Source of the DNA: Macrostomum hystrix
Lineage: Eukaryota; Platyhelminthes; Macrostomidae
Direction: 5' to 3'
NCBI GenBank assembly: GCA_950097015.1
Contig: CATNEN010000003.1
Span: 1,612,001-1,676,000, forward strand
DNA: 64,000 bases
The position numbers and the translations under genes are program-made. The notes under the pieces were generated by a model, which ran no database searches, was not told the DNA's origin, and saw only the letters and a program-made list of their open reading frames with translations. Below, in pieces: positions 58,301 through 64,000 of this stretch. Numbering within the stretch: the stretch's first letter is position 1; every line of letters begins with the position of its first letter.

Positions 58301-61300
58301 TTAGACTGGGATGTCGAATTTTAGAATCCGCTTAACGTTTCAATAATCCTTCATTTGGCAGAGAGTCATGCTACTAGGCGCCAGATTATCTGTCCCTACC
58401 TGAAGATGACGGAGGACTGCGTTGAGGTGATTCGAATCATCGATAAGTTCGACGACACGGACGTGTCCGCTCTGAGACAGTTTCGCAGAAATCTGCTTCA
58501 CTGTTGCTTCCCTATTGCCCGGCTGTTCACGACCCGGGCGGATATCAGAACTGAGGCGCCATCTAAGAAAAGGTAATAAAAAAAAACAATCGTGCTTTGA
58601 TTGTGACTGATTGTCATTTTTAACACAACATCACCTTGAGCTAAGTATAATCTAATGACATTTGTTGATTTACTCTGCAGGTGGCTCTTTGTTGGCGACA
58701 CCTGTCTAGGCCTGATGAACCTTCGCAGCAAAGTCATCGAAGAGATCATGCTGTTCGATAGCTCCTTCACTCTTCGCTGGAGTAATCGAGCTGAGGTCAC
58801 TCATTTCACAGTTTCCAATAGGCATCTGTGAGTTGGGCGACACACTGACACACTGACACACTGACACACTGACACACTGACACACTGACACACTGACACA
58901 CTGACACACTGACACACTGACACACTGACACACTGACACACTGACACACTGACAAACTGACACACTGACACACTGACACAGGGACACACTGACACACTGA
59001 CACACTGACACACTGACACACTGACACACTGACACACTGACACACTGACACACTGACACAGGGACTGAGGGACACTGACACTGACACTGACACTGACACT
59101 GACACTGACACTGACACTGACACTGACACTGACGCTGACACTGACACTGACACTGACACTGACAATGACACTGACACTGACACTGACACTGACAATGACA
59201 CTGACACTGACACTGACACTGACACTGACAATGACACTGACGCTGACACTGACACTGACACTGACACTGACAATGACACTGACACTGACACTGACACTGA
59301 CAACGACACTGACACTGACAATGACACTGACACTGACACTGTAACTGACGATGAAACTTCGCTGTCAAATCGATTTCAGAGAAATGAAGCTGAACTGCCA
59401 GTCAGCACTGAAGCGTCAGACGGTCCTGGATGCAATCCGAATTCAAGCTCTTTGTCACACCCGACCCGGTTGGATGTTCACCCAGGCAGCCGTTGAAATT
59501 CACAGCGTCGACGGAGGCCTCAAAAACGCATTGAAGCACCGCGGCAGTGTTGACGACAGTTCCATTGGCAACAATGAGAGTGAAAACGAAGATGAAAGCT
59601 TCATGGAAATCAACTCACTGCTGTCGATCACCAAAGGAATTGCATTGAAGTCTAGGATTGAAAAGCAGGCTAAACTAGATGGAAAGATTAGACACACAGT
59701 CAAAGACGATAACAGTGACACAAGCGTAGACAATGACCAAGAAGGTACTGCAAAGGCTGAGAGAGCGGAAAATGACAATTTTTATGGTAAATTGGAACTG
59801 GATTTGACCTGGGATATGACCTGGTATTTGACATGGGATATGACCTGGTATTTGACATGGGATATGACCTGGTATTTGACATGGGATATGACCTGGGATA
59901 TGACATGGGATATGACCTGGTATTTGACATGGGATATGACCTGGTATTTGACATGGGATATGACCTGGTATTTGACATGGGATATGACCTGGGATATGAC
60001 ATGGGATATGACCTGGTATTTGACATGGGATATGACCTGGTATTTGACATGGGATATGACCTGGTATTTGACATGGGATATGACCTGGGATATGACATGG
60101 GATATGACCTGGTATTTGACATGGGATATGACCTGGGATATGACATGGGATATGATCTGGTATTTGACATGGGATATGACCTGGGATATGACATGGGATA
60201 TGACCTGGTATTTGACATGGGATATGACCTGGTATTTGACATGGGATAAGACCTCCTAGGAGCAGAGTACCAATGTCCCCAAGCAGCAGAGAACCAATTT
60301 GTCCCCAAGCAGCAGAGAACCAATGTCCCCAAGCAGCAGAGAACCAATGTCCCCATGCAGCAGAGAACCAATGTGCCTATGCAGCAGAGAACCAATGTCC
60401 CCATGCAGCAGAGAACCAATGTCCCCAAGCAGCAGAGAACCAATGTCCCCAAGCAGCAGAGAACCAATGTCCCCATGCAGCAGAGAACCAATGTCCCCAT
60501 GCAGCAGAGAACCAATGTCCCCAAGCAGCAGAGAACCAATGTGCCTATGCAGCAGAGAACCAATGTAGCAATATTTATGTCCTCAGGTCGCAATGAGTTT
60601 GACGCCTTAAGTCAAGACAGCAACAGTGACTCTTCATCAGCCAAGATAACTCAAGAGAGCAGCAGCCAATCGAAAGTTCCCGAACGTTTTCCGGCAACTA
60701 GTTCAAGCAAAGTCGCTAAGACTAATACGGCAAAGAATGTCAAACTGATCGACTTAGAGAAATTTAGCACAATGGGCAGTAGGCAAAAATTACAATCGAT
60801 GCCAAAGTTGCATAAACAAAACTATTCTATGCATCAGCAGGCAGCCAAGATCAACGCTGCCGCATATGAAAATAGAAATGTCAAATTTGCGTCTGACATC
60901 GACAAGACCAACCGAACCTATTTGAATGCAACCGATGCTAACAATGACGACGACGATGATGAAAGCTTTGACTCTAGTGGGAATTCATTCTGATTTGTTT
61001 ACTTAGAGCCTGACACTAGAGCACAAATATCGTTCACACTGACACTGACACTGACACTGACACTGACGCTGACAATGACGCTGACACTGACACTGACACT
61101 GACACTGACACTGACACTGACCCTGACAATGACGCTGACACTGACACTGACACTGACACTGACACTGACACTGACACTGACCCTGACAATGATGCTGACA
61201 CTGACACTGAAACTGACACTGACACTGACACTGACACTGACACTGACACTGACGCTGACACTAACACTGACACTGACACTGACACTAAAAATGACACTGA

Positions 61301-64000
61301 CACTGACGCTGACAATGACGCTGACTCTGACACTGACACTGACACTGACACTGACACTGACACTGACACTGACACTAAAAATGACACTGACACTGACGCT
61401 GACAATGACGCTGACTCTGACACTGACACTGACACTGACTACGACACTGACACTGACACTGACACTGACACTGACACTGACACTGACACTGACACTGACA
61501 CTGTCGATTCCTTATCGCAGGCACCATTAACACTCGGATGCAGCTCACCCATCGTCTGAATCGACAATGGAGCGGTGCAGCTTCTATATCGCGATCGCAC
61601 ACCTGGCAACGACCGTTCGGATCTTTCGCGCCGAGTCGTGACGGAGTCAAAGTGGGTAACTTATTAAACGTGCTTATTATTCATAGAATGAAGGATGCAA
61701 CCACAGAGCAACGCATTTAATTATCCAAGGCTCAGTGGTACCTAGATGGTGGCGCGTACATGTACGCTGTCGCAGACGCGATCGACTCTGCTGCCTCGGA
61801 GATCTGGATCTGCGCCAATCGCCTGTCACCGGAGGTGTTCCTTCGACGGCCGGACTGTTCCGGGCATCAGCATCAGCTGGGCTCCACTCTGCTGCGTAAG
61901 GCGAAGTCCGGAGTTCGAGTCTGCCTGTTATTGGACAATCCAAGCTGCGTTTCCGGCGTGAACTTTGCTCTCCACGTGGTCGACTATTTTGAGGTATCCG
62001 ACTGCCTTGCGAACTCTTTTAACCTCTCAAATGATGCAGAATCGTCTCAAATGATCTAGAATCGTCTCAAATGATCTAGAATCATCTCAAATGATCTAGA
62101 ATCGTCTCAAATGATCTAGAATCGTCTCAAATGATCTAGAATCGTCTCAAATGATCTAGAATCGTCTCAAATGATCTAGAATCGTCTCAAATGATCTAGA
62201 ATCGTCTCAAATGATCTAGAATCGTCTCAAATGATCTAGAATCGTCTCAATTGATCTAGAATCGTCTCAATTGGTATAGAATCGTCTCAATTGGTATAGA
62301 ATCGTCTTAAATGATCTAGAATCGTCTCAATTGATCTATAATCGTCTCAACTGTTCTAGAATCGTCTCAAGTGAGAGATCGTAAGGGAGAGATGAGTCGG
62401 GTGAAAGGTGAGACAGGGGAGAGATGAGACAGGTAAAAGGTGAGACAGGGAATAGATATGGATCAGACAGGTGAAAGATAAGACAGGGAGAGATAAAAAG
62501 GGGCAAAGAAGACACCAGAAAATACAAGATCCTAGAGGTAGGATTTGGAAAGATAAGATGTAGGCGGAGTTGTCTCGAGGGAGCCAAAGGCGAAGGCATT
62601 CAGGAGCTAGGTAGTTCTTATATGGCACACCAGAGTCTGCTAATCTCACTGCTCAAATCACGTGACCAGGGCGCTGAAAATGTTCACGTCCTGTTGCACC
62701 CTGTGGACCTCACGCCTGGCTGCTTCTCTATGGCTCGGGATTTTTGGGGCGTCCTCCGCGCCTGTCTGGTTGCTAGGAAACGAGTCTACGAGACCTGCTT
62801 CAATGGCTACTGCGGCAAAAGGAGCGAGGTTGACAAGCGGCCCTGCTACTGCTGTATGCGGCCTCAGGTGACTCAGGACTAAGATGTTGAATTTTCTCAA
62901 TTGATGTAGAATCGTCTTATATGATGTAGAATCGTCCCAACTGATGTAGAATCGTCTCAAATGATCTAGAATCGTCTCAAATGATCTAGAATCGTCTCAA
63001 ATTATTTCGAATAGTCTCAATTGATCTAGAAATTTCTCAAACTATCTAGAGCTGTCTCAAATGATTTCGAATCGTCTCAATTGAGCTACGAGCATAGAAT
63101 CGACTCAATTGAGCTAGAATCGTCTCAAAGAAGTGCTTTTTAACATTTAAAATAGAGATAACTCACGATTCCAAAAACTTTCCACTGCACAGAAGCGTGG
63201 AAGCCAGTCGCGTACCGAACGTTTGTACTTTTGTCACAACGAGAAACTGGTGGTGATCGACCAAAAAGTTGCCCTGATATCAGCGGTCGACCTGACTTGG
63301 GGTGTCTGGGACACGAGCTATCACGTGTACGTTTTTCAGTTTTTTAAATAACATATTTAATATGTTTTAGATAAGGTGTGTGACCTTCAATAATAATTTG
63401 TGACACTTCATTTGGTGACACTAGACCCGCAGCCAGCGAGGAGGCAGTTCTACCCATTTCGCTGACTCCTGAGCACACACGCGCACAGATACTGTACGCA
63501 GGCATGCGCTAACACAGGTGTGTACATCTGTCCTGACTTTCTCATCGTCAGGCAGTGTACATTTCACTGTGCCTCGGAGGTTGGCCCACAAGGGCGTAAA
63601 TTGCACGACAAGCCACGAGCCCAAATGAATGTGGCCTCGCCGTGGAATCGAACTTAGGGACCTTGGTGCGAGAGGCAAACGCGATAACCGCTCTGCCACT
63701 CACCCCCCCCAGCGCGCGACCTTCACCTTTTTAACCAATCGGAGGGCAGTTAGAGGGAGAAAAAGGAGGATGGCTGTGGTTAATGGCACACTATTTGCTG
63801 ATTTTCGACCTGTCAATGTCCCAAAGAATCCTTAATTTAGTTGAGCATATTCATTTTATTATTTTAAAAAACTATAATGCAGCGTCAACGACATGCCGTC
63901 GGCACTGCAACACGAGTCCGCCGATGGTCGCGTTAAACGACTCGACGTTCGCTCGCAGGACACGGTCACAAATTTCTGGTCCAATAATCACTACCAATGC
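55341..64000 (+). CDS. PLD: PLD1/2-type phospholipase D, N-terminal part (PX, PH, first half-site), cut by window end
   Basis: PLD1/2 hydrolyse phosphatidylcholine to phosphatidic acid at membranes. Predicted exons: 55341-55747, about 56284-56474, 56574-56609, 57652-57991, 58362-58572, 58681-58827, 59380-59786, 60587-60976, 61521-61651, 61730-61993, 62634-62867, 63193-63326, 63883-64000. Phases match throughout; the exon 2 acceptor (CCCACAACACAG) is the weakest. The PX end shows [15 protein letters not shown] strands follow: [15 protein letters not shown] and [12 protein letters not shown]. An acidic/Ser linker of more than 200 residues is inserted before the catalytic half. Then [28 protein letters not shown] and the first HKD region match PLD1 in order. 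HKD1 reads HNEKLVVID, so the catalytic His position is Asn. The last exon ends near [10 protein letters not shown], matching the FW..K.Y region. The second HKD lies outside the window. Confidence 0.85.
55768..56065 (+). mobile_element. tRNA-derived SINE of a different family
   Basis: The head resembles a tRNA: A box TAGCTTAGTCC and a perfect B box GGTTCGATTCC. A roughly 220-bp non-tRNA body follows. The acceptor-stem halves do not pair well, so it is not a functional tRNA. It sits in PLD intron 1. Confidence 0.6.
56650..57597. repeat. 17-bp minisatellite ATTCCACTCCTTCCATC
   Basis: About 55 copies with ATAATTCC, CCTTACAC and CTCTCC variants. It begins about 40 bases after the donor at 56610 and ends about 55 bases before the acceptor at 57652. 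It is polypyrimidine on the sense strand. Confidence 0.95.
57998..58312. repeat. 12-bp repeat GGATATGACCTG alternating with GGGTATGACCTG
   Basis: Starts 6-10 bases after the PLD donor at 57992. It continues the exon's reading frame without a stop for about 85 codons (DLGY repeats). Confidence 0.95.
58842..59343. repeat. CACTGACACA (10-bp) then CACTGA (6-bp) repeats
   Basis: Fills the intron 58828-59379: 10-bp units to about 59060, then 6-bp units with CAATGA and CGCTGA variants. It begins about 14 bases after the donor. Confidence 0.95.
59800..60250. repeat. 24-bp repeat GATATGACCTGG/TATTTGACATGG
   Basis: Composed of 12-bp half-units related to the 58.0-kb array. It is open in frame with the upstream PLD exon up to a stop at 60257-60259. 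Confidence 0.95.
60275..60572. repeat. 24-bp repeat CAGCAGAGAACCAATGTCCC
   Basis: About 12 copies, with CCAAG/CCATG/CTATG variants. It is open in the frame of the next PLD exon and ends 15 bases before it. Confidence 0.95.
61038..61503. repeat. 6-bp CACTGA repeat, second PLD copy
   Basis: Same unit and variants (CGCTGA, CAATGA) as at 59.1 kb, with internal duplicated blocks (ACTAAAAATGACACTGAC at about 61285 and 61373). It ends about 18 bases before the acceptor at 61521. Confidence 0.95.
61730..61993 (+). CDS. PLD: PLD exon with the LSPE(V/I)FLRRP conserved motif
   Basis: 88 codons, phase 0 at both ends. Contains [37 protein letters not shown] and [15 protein letters not shown], each aligning without gaps to the start of the PLD1/2 catalytic core. 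This exon is the strongest single piece of family evidence. Confidence 0.92.
62036..62372. repeat. 20-bp repeat AATCGTCTCAAATGATCTAG, copy A
   Basis: About 16 copies, more diverged at the right end (TTGGTATAG). The following 62370-62600 is an imperfect GGTGAGACAGG/GATGAGACAGG tract up to the next exon. Confidence 0.95.
62634..62867 (+). CDS. PLD: PLD exon with a Cys-rich insertion
   Basis: The first third ([12 protein letters not shown] then [11 protein letters not shown]) matches the segment ending in HPDH just before HKD1. About 45 further residues have no counterpart in the PLDs I know and are Cys-rich ([24 protein letters not shown]). Acceptor CACACCAG and donor CAG|GTGACT are phase 0, joining the neighbouring exons. 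Confidence 0.72.
62888..63130. repeat. 20-bp repeat AATCGTCTCAAATGATCTAG, copy B, degenerate
   Basis: Same unit as copy A on the other side of the 62634-62867 PLD exon, with more substitutions. Confidence 0.9.
63193..63326 (+). CDS. PLD: PLD exon carrying a degenerate first HKD motif
   Basis: Encodes [15 protein letters not shown] then [15 protein letters not shown]. In active PLD1/2 the core is HxKxxxxD followed by a GG(I/V)DL turn. Here Asn (codon AAC at 63238-63240) occupies the His position, and GG reads SA. Lys and Asp are kept. Donor GT|GTACGT gives phase 2, matching the next exon. Confidence 0.82.
63418..63712 (-). mobile_element. Near full-length SINE of the 23.4-kb family
   Basis: On the minus strand it begins with GTGAGTGGCAGAGCGG (A-box-like) and AAGTTCGATTCCACGG (B-box-like). 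It then has the shared GGCCAACCTCCGAGGCACAG, GATGTACACACCTGTGT and CAGGAGTCAGCGAA words and ends near GTGTCACC. It lies in the PLD intron after the HKD1 exon. Confidence 0.68.

Noticed and set aside
58706-59368. Minus-strand Cys/Gln and Val/Ser repeat proteins
   Set aside because: Translations of CACTGA microsatellite opposite PLD exons.

Overview
This is animal (metazoan) nuclear DNA. The genes are split by GT..AG introns, and the products are animal proteins: Elongator subunit 1, ubiquilin, a PX/PH phospholipase D, a concentrative nucleoside transporter relative and a class A GPCR. Short retroposons with tRNA-like heads are present. The proteins are divergent, and I cannot name the species. 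An invertebrate, perhaps a spiralian such as a flatworm or relative, is my guess only.

Layout. (1) 1-25.7 kb, + strand: the C-terminal half of ELP1 in seven exons whose phases all join. An intronless GPCR lies antisense inside one ELP1 intron (9.0-10.5 kb). (2) 25.7-29.4 kb: intergenic, mostly two minisatellites. (3) 29.7-36.6 kb, - strand: a complete five-exon ubiquilin gene, with a decayed DNA transposon in intron 1. (4) 37.2-38.3 kb, - strand: a small unrecognised membrane-protein gene. (5) 38.4-45.5 kb, + strand: an unrecognised type I membrane protein with Cys-paired, Ig-like ectodomain exons, one transmembrane helix and a cytoplasmic tail. (6) 45.5-48.9 kb: intergenic repeats and a GC-rich, transposon-like patch. 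(7) 49.0-52.0 kb, - strand: a two-exon, divergent SLC28/CNT-like gene. (8) 55.3-64.0 kb, + strand: the N-terminal part of a PLD1/2-type phospholipase D (PX, PH, first half-site), running off the window end.

The dominant feature is repeat DNA. More than 30 minisatellite or microsatellite arrays, with units of 5 to 34 bp and many at 20-21 bp, fill most introns and intergenic gaps. They often start or stop within tens of bases of splice sites. Several arrays repeat splice-signal-like words, including AG|GTGAGT about a hundred times in one ELP1 intron. The same unit also recurs in neighbouring introns or genes. No operon or defence-type gene cluster is visible. The genes look like unrelated housekeeping and membrane genes that share a neighbourhood. 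The points most worth checking are the PLD half-site, where the catalytic His reads as Asn, and the splice-motif arrays.
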